Shown: positions 26,957 through 38,562 of the stretch, in pieces
Position numbering within the stretch: position 1 is the stretch's first letter
How the letters are laid out: every line of letters starts with the position of its first letter
NCBI GenBank assembly: GCA_016758965.1
Contig: JAEPRB010000117.1
Location: forward strand, 61,434-125,433
DNA: 64,000 bases
DNA from: Circinella minor
Taxonomy: Eukaryota > Mucoromycota > Mucoromycetes > Mucorales > Lichtheimiaceae
Reading direction: 5' to 3'
Translations under genes and position numbers: made by a program
The notes under the pieces: generated by a model
What the model saw: only the letters and a program-made list of their open reading frames with translations
What the model was told of the DNA's origin: nothing
Databases searched by the model: none

Positions 26957-27129
26957 TTATCTGAGAAGTGGACATTTAGGTTGTCTATGACCGTATACAC
27001 CACACCAAGTGCTAATATAATATAAGTAATTAATAAATGATATTCGAAATAATTTATTTTAATTATATATACATACCATTGACCTCCATCCAAGTTAACA
27101 TCAGCAATTGGTGGTGGATTAGGTGTCAT
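26957..27129 (-). CDS. Candidate 35-residue zinc-knuckle peptide
   Basis: Two tiny exons, 27077-27129 and 26957-27011, are joined by a 65-bp intron with donor GTATGT and acceptor TTAG. Together they encode 35 residues: MTPNPPPIADVNLDGGQ followed by CTWCGVYGHRQPKCPLLR and a stop. The second part is a textbook CCHC zinc knuckle (C-x2-C-x4-H-x4-C), a motif used in RNA or single-stranded DNA binding and in retroviral nucleocapsid proteins. The knuckle's first Cys codon is created only by the splice (TG joined to C). The ATG has an A-rich context (AAAATAATG). It is isolated in 9.5 kb of non-coding DNA. It may instead be the end of a longer gene or a retroelement fragment, but the precise splice makes a small functional gene plausible. 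Confidence 0.5.
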
Positions 27130-28860
27130 TATTTTTGTTATTGTTTGTGACTTCCTCGAAGCAAAAAAAAAAAAAAAAGAAAATATAATACAAGTTGTGA
27201 ATAAAGTGAAATAAAACGAGAAAAGGAAAAAAAAAAAAGAAACTTATTCTTCAAAACATCCTTCTTTTATATACGTATTTTAAAGATAAATAATAATAAT
27301 AAAATATTTGTATTACAAAATGTCACAATAAAGTTTGGACGCCATTTGCCAACAACGTGTAAATAGTACATTACAAAAAGAAGAGCTTTCCGATGAGTAA
27401 AGTGTTAAGAAATGGGGGAGAAATATTTTGTTTTTTTTTTGGGGGGGTTGTTGTTGTTGTTATTGATGAATAGATTGATGGATTCGTGCGCTTCTCGGCG
27501 TTGTAATAATAATAATAATAATAACATTTATAATGAAGTGTTTAGTGTAATACTTATTCTTCAAGGTTGTAACAAACAAGAATTAAGTAAATATCCATTT
27601 TTGCTAATCTCACTGATACGTATTTTTGGGTCATGGGTTTCCGGAAAAAAAGATGGGGGGGGATGAGAAGAAGAAAGGAAGGACAAAGTTTTTTTTTATT
27701 TTTTGACAGCCAACGAACATGCATAATAATAATAGAGAAGCGTTGCTTTTTTCTTTTTCAAGATTTATTGTATACAACAAATAAAAACAAGATTCTTTTT
27801 TTTTTTCATCAAACGGTGTAACAAAGTTGATTGAAGTTTCATAAATAAATCAACCAACAACAACAGCAACAGCAAGCGAAAGCAAAGTTTGATCAAGTAG
27901 AACAAAATAATAATAATTATAATTGTAATGAAGATCGATCCGGGTGCTACGCATGTTATGTGTGTTATGACTGTAATGTGTTGTATGTGTACACAAAGAA
28001 ACTCATATTTATATAAATATATACAATAGTAATAAAATAATGTTATTCTTTTCTAAGCTGTTCCCCTCCCCCCGAAAAATATAAAGGTGTCAAATCTTTT
28101 TTGTCTTTTAAATATTCTCCTTTCACTTTCTCGACCGAACTTGTTCCGTGTCGTGCCGGACAAAGGCACTAAATTTTTTATTTTTTTATTTTTTTTTTGT
28201 TAATACCGACTCCATGCGTTGTACTACACACATTGTCTAGAATATTACTATGAACACGATGCATAGCATTTTTAACTTTGAGAACAGAAAACGCGATGGA
28301 GTGTCTGTCTCCATTTCAACAAAGATGCGCACACATCAAATATACATGTAAAAAAAAAAAAAAAAAACAACCCGGGTCCGTGCTCCGTGTAAAAAAAAAA
28401 AGTTCAAAGCGAACAGCCTTTTTTAGTTTATTTTGTTTTTGTTACCAAAATACAAATAAAAAAAAAATAACTTAAAAAATGTTTAATCAATAATGATTTT
28501 TTTTTTCACAAGAGTGATTAGGGAAAGAGAGGAGTTCGAGGATGAAAGATGTTGTGTTAAATGTAAATGTGCGTGAGTGAGTTTTTATATTTTGGGAGAT
28601 TGTGTGTGTGTGTGTGTGTTTGTATTTTGATGGAAAAGTTAAAAAAAAAATTGTTGTTGTAATAGTTGTAATTCGAAACGAGATAATGAAGTGTGATGAA
28701 GAGGAGGTGGGAGAAAGAGAAGTGGGTGATGTAAAAAAAAAACACAGGTAAAAAAAGAGACTATATATATATAAAGAAAGGAATTCTAGAACAACAAAAT
28801 GAAAAGAATAATAATAGTAAAAAGTAGTATAATAAAAAAAAATTGAGAGAAATAAAATAA
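27130..28860. other. 1.7-kb intergenic stretch, no gene seen
   Basis: AT-rich DNA with G and A homopolymers and a TAA/AAT microsatellite (27506-27525). A CAA/CAG-like tract near 27850-27880 resembles 5' UTR sequence. The stretch next to 28861 is the 3' flank of the CASD1 homologue. No coding or RNA gene is supported. Confidence 0.5.
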
Positions 28861-31747
28861 TTAACAGAAACGATTGATAATACCCATACAAACAAGGAAC
28901 ACAATGGTTTTAAGACGAAGGTCGCCACAAATGAGACACATCCATCTACGCCATCGTGATTGTTTAGGTGTATTATTATTAGAACCCCAAGCTTCTTCAT
29001 CTTCATCGCCTAATAATGCTGATTGTTCAGGTTTATTATCATCATTCTCTTGTTGGGAAGATGATGTAGGTAATAAAGGAACATCTTGTTCATCATTTGT
29101 TTGTTGCTGTTGCTGCGGTAATCGAACCTGTCCATCATTATTATTTTCTTTCTTTGCCGGTGTAACAATCCATTTAGTAATATCACCCGTTGTCTGATTA
29201 AGATAATAACACACCAGCAAAAATACACAGCTGGAAATTGCTAAATTAAACCACCAACCAAAACCTTGTGCCCATGTTGGATCGGTCAACACAATTAATA
29301 AACCCTTTGTATCTGCAGCCAACCACATGTGGAATTGACCAATAAATGTTTCCAATGAACATTTACCGATAAATTCATAGAACCCTGAGGTCGTGTTACG
29401 AAGTCGTACATGACAATTACGTAAAACAACAAACGCCAAAATAGGAATCCATGAAATATAGGGCTGATAGACAGTATATGCCTTCTTGTTGGGTTGCGAT
29501 AATTCAAAGTTGAAATACCAAGCCATGGCCAAAGCTGAAACAATCACTGAAAGAATCTTGAAAATAGTCCATAAACGGTGCTCGTGTAATTTGTATTCCG
29601 AAAACTTAATTGTTGCCAGGGCAAAGAACATACCCCCATAAACGATCCAGGCATCCAGTGCCAATCGGAAACGCCAGTCAGCGGCATCCCAATGAATGTT
29701 GAACAAGAATTCAAGAATATCAAAAGTGCCTTCCAAAACGCCAGGTAAATGAATAAATACGCCCGTCAAAACGCCCATAATCACCATTTTCAAAAGTACG
29801 AACCAAACAATCTTGTTAGCACCATGGCCAATATACATTGTTATCCAAATCACACCAAACCAGAATGTCACCAAAGGAGTGAAGTAATAGCTGAGATAAT
29901 TTGTATCCATGACATACATCAAAACAAATGTTAACAAATTCAAACGAACCATTACATTCAATACACGGACAATACCGAAATCCGCCTTTTTGTAAAAGAA
30001 GAAGAAATGGCCATAACCAGTTTGGAACAAATAAGCAGCAACAAGAACCCGTATAGCATTATAAATACCAGGAGTTTGGGATGCACCTAAGAAATGATAG
30101 ACCAAAATAATGATTTGCATCCATCCTTTCCATTCGTCCGTTTGAGCTCTATTCAAAAAGCCTTGATCGCCTTCTTTCTTGGTTCTTAAAGAAACAAGCC
30201 CTCCAAATAAAGTGGCGATCATTAACCATGTGAATTGATCGGCATGGAATGATTTTAACGCTTTGCCAAACAAATGGGTACGATCGCCAAAATACATATA
30301 TACAACACCTAAACCAAAGATAAACAACGACGCAAGAACCGGAGTTTCGGATGGGTAGAATCGGCGCATGAATTTCAAGTGGGATCCTAAAAAACGATAC
30401 AACATTTTTTTTTTTTAGCGTGAGCCTTATTTGATTATCCGCATTGGTGCTACTTATATTTTCCATACAACTCTCTTCATCTCCCGCAACCATTTTTTTA
30501 TTGATCTATCTCTGGGGGGGAACTCTTTTTTTAATAATTCAAAACGGTCCCGAAACCAAGGAAACTGAGATAAAAATATATCTAACAAACTTACCGTTGC
30601 TAAGAACATAGAACCCGATAGGTACAAAGAAGAGGAAGAATAAAAGAATGGTATTCTGATACCAAGCAGGCGTAGGATAATGTGTGCAGCATGTACTCTC
30701 AAAGGGGAATTGTTTTGGCAATAAGTCATTACATCGATAATTGAGAGCCATATTGGCTTGGACCGCAGTAACACCTGGCAAATAATGAAGACCGTCTTTA
30801 GTTACATTGACTGTACTAGAACAAATCTCGTTCCAAGTAAATGGAATCACAAATGGTGTTTGAGGTTGAAGCGTGGGTTCCTTGGCTTTTAAATAATTGT
30901 TCATTTTTGTAATTTTGTCCATAGTCATGGTTTCTCGACGAACATCATTTAATAAATCAAATTGAGGAATTTCAACGGGTGATAACATGACTGCATCTGC
31001 AACACGATTGGATTCTTGAACTGCTGTCATTACTCGATCCACTACCACTCTCCATTCATCAAAATAACGCTCTTTGAGATGGCGCATATACCATACGCCA
31101 CTACCAATAACTAGTAAACTCGGGCGATTGGTTGGGTCTGTTGCATTGAGCATTTCCCAGGTACGGGTTGAATTGATATATGGGTCCCACCAAAATTCAT
31201 AGGACATACCCAATTCCTTAGAATGATATTTTCGATCAATGTGCAAGGGCCCCTTGGTTTCAATACCTTGTACAAACTTGGTCATGGAGTAAAATTGTTC
31301 TCTCATGATCGAATCGCCAATATATAATACTCGAGAATGGCTCAAGCAGTTGGAAATCTCTTTTGGTGAATAAGTATGTGGCATACAACCAGAAGGTTGC
31401 CATTTGGTATAATTTTCTTCGAGCCACCAGCCATCGTTTAACATTCCATGGCATCGAGTACGATCTCTAGGTTCTAAAAGTTTAATATATGTTAATACAT
31501 TGTTTTTTTTTATTTCATAAAAGTATGTTATATAAATGATGTGTAATATTTTGTTTTATATATAGAACAGTATATATTTATTTATATATGTTTTATATAT
31601 AAACATTTCAAAACCGGGTAACAGGATTTTCTTAATCTTACCAAGTACATAACGACCAACTGCTGACAGAAGAACAAGCGAAAGTGTAAAACCGGTAATA
31701 AGTTGTATCACCTTTGAACGAGTGGAAGTAGTGGCGGTAGCGCCCAT
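28861..31747 (-). CDS. CASD1/Cas1-type polysaccharide O-acetyltransferase
   Basis: A large membrane enzyme that uses acetyl-CoA to O-acetylate glycans in the Golgi. Human CASD1 makes 9-O-acetyl sialic acid, and fungal Cas1 O-acetylates capsule or wall polysaccharide. Exons (minus) 31642-31747, 30595-31473, 28861-30386 give 836 residues. An N-terminal signal anchor is followed by a luminal SGNH/PC-esterase domain with the catalytic block LYIGDSIMREQFY (GDS at 88-90) and the late Asp/His pair in DGLHYLPGV. A C-terminal domain of about ten or more membrane helices follows, with FYKKADFGIVRVLNVMVRLN and TFIGQFHMWLAADTKGLLIV, typical of the Cas1 acyltransferase family. The cytoplasmic tail is Gln/Asp-rich. 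The upstream region carries a GA-rich 9-bp repeat. The sugar acceptor in this fungus cannot be read from sequence. Confidence 0.93.
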
Positions 31748-33075
31748 TGCTAATTTGCAATGAATATATAAAAAAATGAAATGGGGGAGTTAAAAAAAAA
31801 AGAGAGGAACAAAAAACACCGGAGAGGGGTTGAGGAGATGAGGAGGAGAAAAAAAAAAGAGAGAAAGAGGGAAAAGAAAAAGAGAGGAAAGAGAGGAAAG
31901 AGAGGAAAGAGAGGAAAGAGAGGAAGAAAAGGAAACGGTCTTTACACCAGACTCACTAGCATTATAAGAATAATACTCAATTCATATAAGAATAATATAA
32001 TGTGATGTTCGTTGTAAAACCGAAAGGATCGATTTTTGGTAAATTGGATCTTGCCTATTAATTTTTCTCTCTCCGTTTATGGTACTTGACCAATTTTGGT
32101 AGATTGGTTCTTTGACGACTCATTTTTTTTTTACTACTGGATTTTTTTAACCCGTCGATCTCTTTTTTATTTTTATCTTTTTTTTGTGTTTCTTTTGTTT
32201 CCCTTGTTTCCCCCACACAAATGATTATTCCTTTTAGACAATAAGTTGTTATTTTTTTTTTCCTTTTTTTATTACGACCTATTTTTATAGTTATCATGGT
32301 TACAATAAAACAGTTGTTATGACAATTAATATGCTTTCACTTTTTTTTTTATAAACATGAATGTATCTCTCTTTTTTTTTTTTTGGTAATACATTAACAT
32401 ACATATGTGTATACACAGGCCCCAAAAAAAAAAATTACTCCAATTATGACATAAAAAAAAAATGTAATCTAACAGGATTTAGTAGGTTGTGTGCTGTAAT
32501 TGAAATTGGACAATGTATGACAAGAAAAATAGGCAAGAGGAAAAAAAAAAGAGTAGATCACTGGTGAAACCTTAATCCACTTAAACCATTTTCAATAAAA
32601 CTCAGACTATAGGAAAGTTCCATCTTTTACGTTTTGAACTCGGGATAATCAATTTACAATATATTTTGTCCTTAATTACTTGGTTTCTAGCGTACCTCTA
32701 TAAAAGGAGGAGGGGGAGGGGTATTTGGAGCAAGGGGTTTATACGTTGGTAGAAAAAAAAACTATATCTTTTCCTTTGCATATTTTTTCTTCTCTAAATG
32801 TTTTTTTTTTTTTTTTTTTTACAGATGGCGTAACAAATTGGTAGAAAAAAAAATGAGGAGGTTTTATAAAAAAAAAAAAAAAGTAAGGGGGAGGGGAAGA
32901 AAGGAGGGTAATATCACCCACCACATGCAAATAGTTCTATAGCCCATGTCAACAACATTATAGTAAATATATGTATACAAGTTTAGCCCATTTTAAAGTA
33001 AATTAATTAGTCTTTTCTTTATATATATATATATATTCCTGGTTTTTTCGTAATTTTTTATTTATTTATTTATTT
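31748..33075. other. 1.3-kb intergenic stretch with GA-rich repeat
   Basis: Promoter side of the CASD1 homologue and 3' flank of SEC10. Purine-rich sequence directly upstream of 31747 includes about five copies of GAGAGGAAA at 31884-31927. The rest is homopolymer-rich (A and T runs near 32810 and 32875). No gene is supported; Lys/Arg-rich open frames here are translations of the purine tract. Confidence 0.55.
31884..31927. repeat. 9-bp GA-rich tandem repeat upstream of the CASD1 homologue
   Basis: Five tandem copies of GAGAGGAAA, the last slightly altered, about 140-180 bp upstream of the minus-strand start codon at 31747. Purine/pyrimidine asymmetric tracts of this type can form unusual DNA structures or exclude nucleosomes. 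A regulatory effect is only a guess. Confidence 0.8.
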
Positions 33076-36000
33076 TTAATTTTTAAAAGCTGCGATAAAT
33101 TCTTGGTTTAAGAAATCACGATTATAATTTTTTCGCATTTCTTTTAATACAGTGTTTTCATTAACAAAAAGTGATCGTCTTTGTGCCTTACTATCTGCAG
33201 GAGGAGCAGTAGCCGCATTTTCGTCTACCACACCTAAGATACGATCCAATTTTGCGCTCTTAAAATCAACACGTTTCTCAAGGTAAGGGTAAAGCATGCT
33301 GGGATCTAGGCGGGCTAGATATCCTTCTGATAGAATTGAGCGGAGAATTTCTGGTTTGACCAAGAATATGTTGCCAAGTTGACGTAACATTTCATATAAA
33401 TCATTCAGGGCGGGTATCTTGAACATTTGAATTACTTCTTCGTATTTAGATATATCTCTATTATTATCACCATTGTTTTTGTTCATATATTTGAATAGTA
33501 TTTAGTTTTATAATTAAGTGTGTGTGTAAAAAAAAAAAAAGGAAAATATAGCATTACCCTAAAAATTAGAAGAAAAAAAAAGAAATTCTAGACTAGTACT
33601 TACTTGGTTACTAAAAGACCACCTGTTGGTGTGACATAAAATTTCTTGAAATGATCAAGTAACATCCTGTCACACATAACATATTTAAATGTGAAAAAAA
33701 AACAAAGTGGTTAATAGAACAAAGTAGATAACACATTTATTGTTATTATCTCTTTTAAGAAACTTACAAATGAAACTTTTGTCCAATATTAAATAAAAAT
33801 GTTTCGAGGTTTTTGCCTTGTAATGATTTACATGCGGCGCGATATATCCGAGTGATAAAATCAATAATTTGAACACACGGCTTTTTTTTTTTAAAATAAA
33901 TAAATAATATAAATCGGTATAAAAAGGTTAATGAACATGGGTTTTACAAAATGAGAAAAATCACATAAGAAAAAAGATTAATCAATTTTTTACCTGTGTT
34001 CCCATACTCATCATAATAATATCTTCATCCTTTGGGCGAAAATCATTTCGTTTTTGTAATGATAATAATTCTTTAAGCCATGAAGTGATACTTTCTAATT
34101 CTTTTCGTAAAACATCATTGGCTTTACTTTCTAAAGCAGCCATAAATGTGTTTTTACTTCCTAATACATTTCGATGAACAGAAGGTGATCCTACTACCAA
34201 TGGTAACTATAGGTAATAATCAAAACATTGGTCATTCATTTCAATTTTTGGGTTATTTTGCATCTAAAAATACACATATATAAATGTATAGTAAATACTT
34301 ACCACTGCTGTTTGGAAATGTTTTTGCATTAATTGAAGCACTTTGGTAGTAGTTGAAACAACAGGGAAACAGCTGGTATCTGGTTCCGCTTTACTTCCGA
34401 GTTCTTCAATGACACTATAAAAAGAAATATTATTATAATTAGATTCCAAATTAATTGAAAAACAGCCTAACGAATCATCCCAATGACACATACTCATCCA
34501 ATGCAATATCAAGATATTTTGTTCCAATAAAATCGAGTAACACACTGTATAGAAATAGAATTGAATTGGGTCTATATATGGTTTAGGTTAGTTTCCCTTT
34601 TCTCCATTGAAAGATAATTATATGACATCTATGTATATAAAAGTAAAAAGAAATATTTACAAATTTTGTGTATCTGAAAGCTCCATACAACGAACAATTG
34701 ATTCCGCATGAATGTTAAGCATCCGCATGATGGCATTTTGTGAAAGTAGTTTAAATCCATCATCATCTACTGTAACCAAATTGCCAGTGTCATTCATCAA
34801 TCCATTTCTATTGTTGTTGTTACTAAGATTAGCATTTTCGGTAGTCGGTGATGCTCCGTCAAAGCCACGATCAAATGGATTAGTTGATATTGGACTTAAT
34901 GTATGTTGTTCCGATCCTGGATAAAGCATAGCACCTGATGTCGATGCAGAAATTTGATTCAGTGTACGTGTTAAAACAGACTGATTCCGTGCCGAGTTTT
35001 TCTTTCGTTCTTGCTATAAATAAATAAAAAATCAATCATAGGAACAACATACTTGTGCTGTAAGAGATCAAACAGGTTTTTCACATTTCCTTTTATCCAG
35101 ATATATCGTTCTTTATTTATCATGACACATAATCTTCTCCTCCCCCCCTCTCGGAACACCATATCTTTTTTAAAAAGCAAATAATTTACCATGTAATTCA
35201 AAAACTCTGCAATAATACGGCCAAATAATTCATTGAGAGCTAATTTCTCTCGTGACAAATATCGATCAGCTTCAGTATAAGGTACAAACAAATCATTCAT
35301 ACAACGATCTAATGCTTCTTCGGGTGATGCCGAAGTAAGTAACCCGCTTGCATCGGCTGCATCCGTTAATTTGGCTTCCTTGTCACAATAGAATTTTAAA
35401 TTATCTACCAGTCGCTTGGTTTCTGCGTGCGTGGACGCTAATGTGCGCAAATACGCCAGATGAGAATAACGTTCTGCTCGTGAGAGTAGTAATTCAACAT
35501 GATTTTGTATCTAATATATCCACACATCATAAACATTCATTGTAAAAAATTGAGAGGAATGGAAGAAAAGAAGAAATATTAATACGATGAATACATTCAA
35601 AAGAAAGACGAACGCAGATACACAGAAAAAGAAACATATTGCATCACAAGGTTCGTTACCAAAAAATAATACTAATTTACAGAATAGGAAAATTCTGTTT
35701 TAACATTAAGCAGAAAACCAAACACTTACAGATTGCGCAAAAACTCGTTGAAGGAAAACTTGCATCACAGTCGCAGGTTGAGGGAACACGGCCGAAATAA
35801 TATTAGCTTCTTTACGAACGGTAATTCGAATATCATCGTAAAGTTTAACTAAACTTGTATCCACTTCGGGTGGTGGAATATTCGGATTTGACAGGTCCAG
35901 ATTACTAATTTAAAATTACTGTTAATTGATTTTTCGCATATCAGACGCAAGCAAATATATATCTCATATTTTACACAAAAACAGTTTTCTGTTTGCGCTA

Positions 36001-37462
36001 GGACTTACTCTTCTGATCTCCGTAGTTCTTCCATTTCTTCAATTTTTTTGTTTGAAATGAAAAACTCGTGTTGATTGACATAAGTTTGGACACAAGAAGC
36101 TCCACCATTAAATTCAAACAAAACCTTAGCTCGATGCTATAAAAAAAATTATGAATAATCTTATGTGGAAAAAATCTGATCCCTCATCAAAATTTCTTTT
36201 TATATGTAAAAAATAAAAATAAAAAAGACTTACAGCCATAACACGTGGATCCCCTTCTGTATAAGCTCTATCGAAATCTTCAAGCATTTCTTTTTCAAAA
36301 CTCTCACAAAACTTTTCAATTCCTATACGAGCCTATAATATTATTAGAAAGATCAACAAGAAGTAATTAATTACTTTTTTATTGTATGTATATTTGTATA
36401 GAATACAGTATAGATAATCGAATGATTTTTACCTTAACGTCAGTATCCACTTCCTTAGCAACGGCATTAAGACGACGACAAATAATTGCTGCCTAGAAAA
36501 CAAGATACCATCAAACCCGCCCCCCAGTTTTCCTATTAGTTGTTTTTCTTTTTTTTTTCTTAAATATCCAACATATAATATACCTTGAGTTGGCCTTCAT
36601 CGCCTCCTTCACAAAGTAAACTTAAACGTTCAGAATTTCCTTCTTGGAATTCCATAAAATATTCAATAATATCTCGACTTTCTGAAGCTCTTGATCGTTG
36701 TTTATCAATAGTTTCCAACTGTTCTCCAATACGAATAGCAGTGTTTCCAACATCACCAATACGACTTTCTAAATTATCATATGAGCGGTACACATCCTAA
36801 ATGTATAATAATACATCAATCAATCTGTTATATACGTTTATATAAATAAATACACATTATATATAAATATATATATATATTACCTTGAACGAATTATGCA
36901 TGTCTGCAATATCTTGTTTATATTGATGTTCTACTATTTGTGTCGAATTTTCCAACTCATCACACTGTTCTTGTACTCGTGTCCTAAGTTGAATAAGCTC
37001 GTCCAGTACATTTTCAAAAGTTCTGATGAATGGTTTGGGATCAAAAGCAGCTATATATTATATAAAGTTTCCGTTATACTTATCACTGTTATTTTTCTTA
37101 CTCTCTTCTTCTATTTTGGTTATTGTATAACGAACCTGCACCGGTATGATCTTTCATTTGAGCAACTAAATTAGTTGAAATTTGTTCCATAAAATCATCA
37201 GTCGACACATTTCCCTAATCATATATATGTGGAATTTATAAAAATAAGTATAATCGTCTTTCACTCATCCTTTTGCAATTAACAATAATAATATTAATAA
37301 TAATAATAATAATATGAAAGTGAGATCTTATTTTTATAATTGGTTCGATTAGTGTTTTCTTTTTCTTATATTTACCTTAAAGGTATCAATGGTCAAAAGT
37401 TTTTTGACATCGTGAGGAAGGTCAAATAATCTAGGCCCTCTTGGCCTTGATGAAGTTGACAT
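33076..37462 (-). CDS. Exocyst complex subunit SEC10 (EXOC5)
   Basis: A subunit of the octameric exocyst, which tethers secretory vesicles at sites of polarised growth such as hyphal tips. Sixteen exons on the minus strand: 37376-37462, 37136-37214, 36884-37050, 36584-36796, 36433-36492, 36234-36332, 36009-36136, 35730-35904, 35190-35510, 34661-35013, 34494-34544, 34303-34414, 33994-34206, 33768-33880, 33604-33666, 33076-33457. They total 871 residues, the normal SEC10 size. Recognisable blocks are RIGDVGNTAIRIGEQLETID near the N-terminal coiled coil, HRAKVLFEFNGGASC, AEFLNYMQERKK, CVQIIDFITRIYRAACKSLQ and the C-terminal KYEEVIQMFKIPALNDLYEM, LRQLGNIFLVKPEILRSIL. An Asn-rich, low-complexity insertion lies at about residues 455-510. 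All phases agree, so the gene appears intact. Confidence 0.93.
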
Positions 37463-37777
37463 TGTCTTTGAGTGATAATAATGTGTATATATATATGCAA
37501 AAGGAAACCACACGAGTTTAATCGGACTTTTTTAATCAAAAAGAAAGTTTGTCTCGCTTGTGTTACCCACCCCCCCTTTTGATTTTCAATAATATCTATA
37601 GTGTCATATGCATAACAACAGTAAAATCATTTGTAATCGACATCTGGACTATATAATTATTATCGAGTGTTAAAGTTTAATACCATTATAAATTTTCTGG
37701 TTCAGAAAAAAAAAGCAATTGTGTGTTTTACATAGTAGAAAAATAATTACTAATATAATATGATGCTGATAACTTGT

Positions 37778-37791
37778 GTTTCCATGGCAAC
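37778..37791. promoter_or_regulatory. X-box/RFX-like palindrome upstream of SEC10
   Basis: GTTTCCATGGCAAC is one base from the perfect palindrome GTTGCCATGGCAAC, the core bound by RFX-family regulators such as yeast Crt1. It lies about 315 bp upstream of the SEC10 start codon. Binding is inferred from the motif alone. Confidence 0.3.
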
Positions 37792-38077
37792 AAATTCGAA
37801 TAAGGAGTGATTACTGCTGTAATGATTTAATATTGTTGTAGTAGTAAGTAATGACCTCCTAGTAGATGTTTTTAGAGTAACATTTATGTATTTAAGATAC
37901 ATTGTGATAACTCCTTCTCGTTAGTCCTTAGTTAAAATTTGTCATGTTATGGACAAAAAAAGTGAGTAATCATTGTAGTAGTCACTATTTGCCATTGTTT
38001 TGGTATAGCTATTATAAAAGATTTCTGAAATTTTTTTTATTCAACAGTTATAAAACTTAAACAATGATAAGTATCGA

Positions 38078-38323
38078 ATGTGTAAACCTATCAAAATATT
38101 TAGTAAACCACAAGTTGAGCTCTATTTATGGAATTATTCCGCCAGATGTGTTACTGTGTACCAAAATGCTCTTTACCCAATGAAGCCGATAAGCTTGAAT
38201 GGTGGTTTTGGCTCTGGCTCTGTCGGAGCCCGTGACTATTTGTTCAACACTCGCTTCGGAGACTATTCTGGTCGTCTTCACACTTTTGGTTCCGCTTGTG
38301 TTTTTTTTACGAAATATTGTTAA
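38078..38323. other. Coding-like segment with higher GC, strand unresolved
   Basis: An 81-codon plus-strand frame from ATG 38078 contains SLNGGFGSGSVGARDYLFNT and RFGDYSGRLHTFGSACVFF. The minus strand is also open through the same bases without an ATG, reading SVKTTRIVSEASVEQIVTG and then TTIQAYRLHWVKSILVHSN. A GGCTC-TGTCG-GAGCC hairpin sits at about 38215-38230. The segment is clearly richer in GC than its surroundings. It may be a gene fragment, a transposon scrap or a structured RNA; I cannot decide. Confidence 0.25.
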
Positions 38324-38562
38324 CGGGTCAACAGTACTATAAACCGATCAAAATTTTATTATTTTTATTTTTTATAACTACAATAAGAAAATGACAAAAA
38401 AGAAATTATGCAACTAAGATTACAAGAGAGAGTGGGGTGTTTATATATATATGTAGTAATGATGATAAATAATATGATTATATGAAGAAGCAATAGGAGA
38501 GGGGTTGAATTCTATGTATAAGTATTTATTTTTTTATTGTTTTTATATTACTAAATTATTAT

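Larger units (their letters stand above)
37463..38562. other. 1.1-kb intergenic stretch upstream of SEC10
   Basis: Contains the SEC10 promoter side, a palindromic X-box-like motif at 37778-37791, and an isolated coding-like, less AT-rich segment at 38078-38323. The part next to 38563 is the 3' flank of the rhomboid gene. No complete gene is supported. Confidence 0.5.

Noticed and set aside
28487..28891. 134-codon minus-strand frame overlapping the 3' end of the CASD1 homologue
   Set aside because: Phe/Tyr/Ser/Thr-rich translation of T-rich and GT-microsatellite DNA. It overlaps the well-supported CASD1 C-terminus in another frame.
31781..32005. Plus-strand Lys/Arg/Gly-rich frame
   Set aside because: Translation of the purine-rich 9-bp repeat upstream of the CASD1 homologue. 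There is no conserved domain and the composition follows the DNA.
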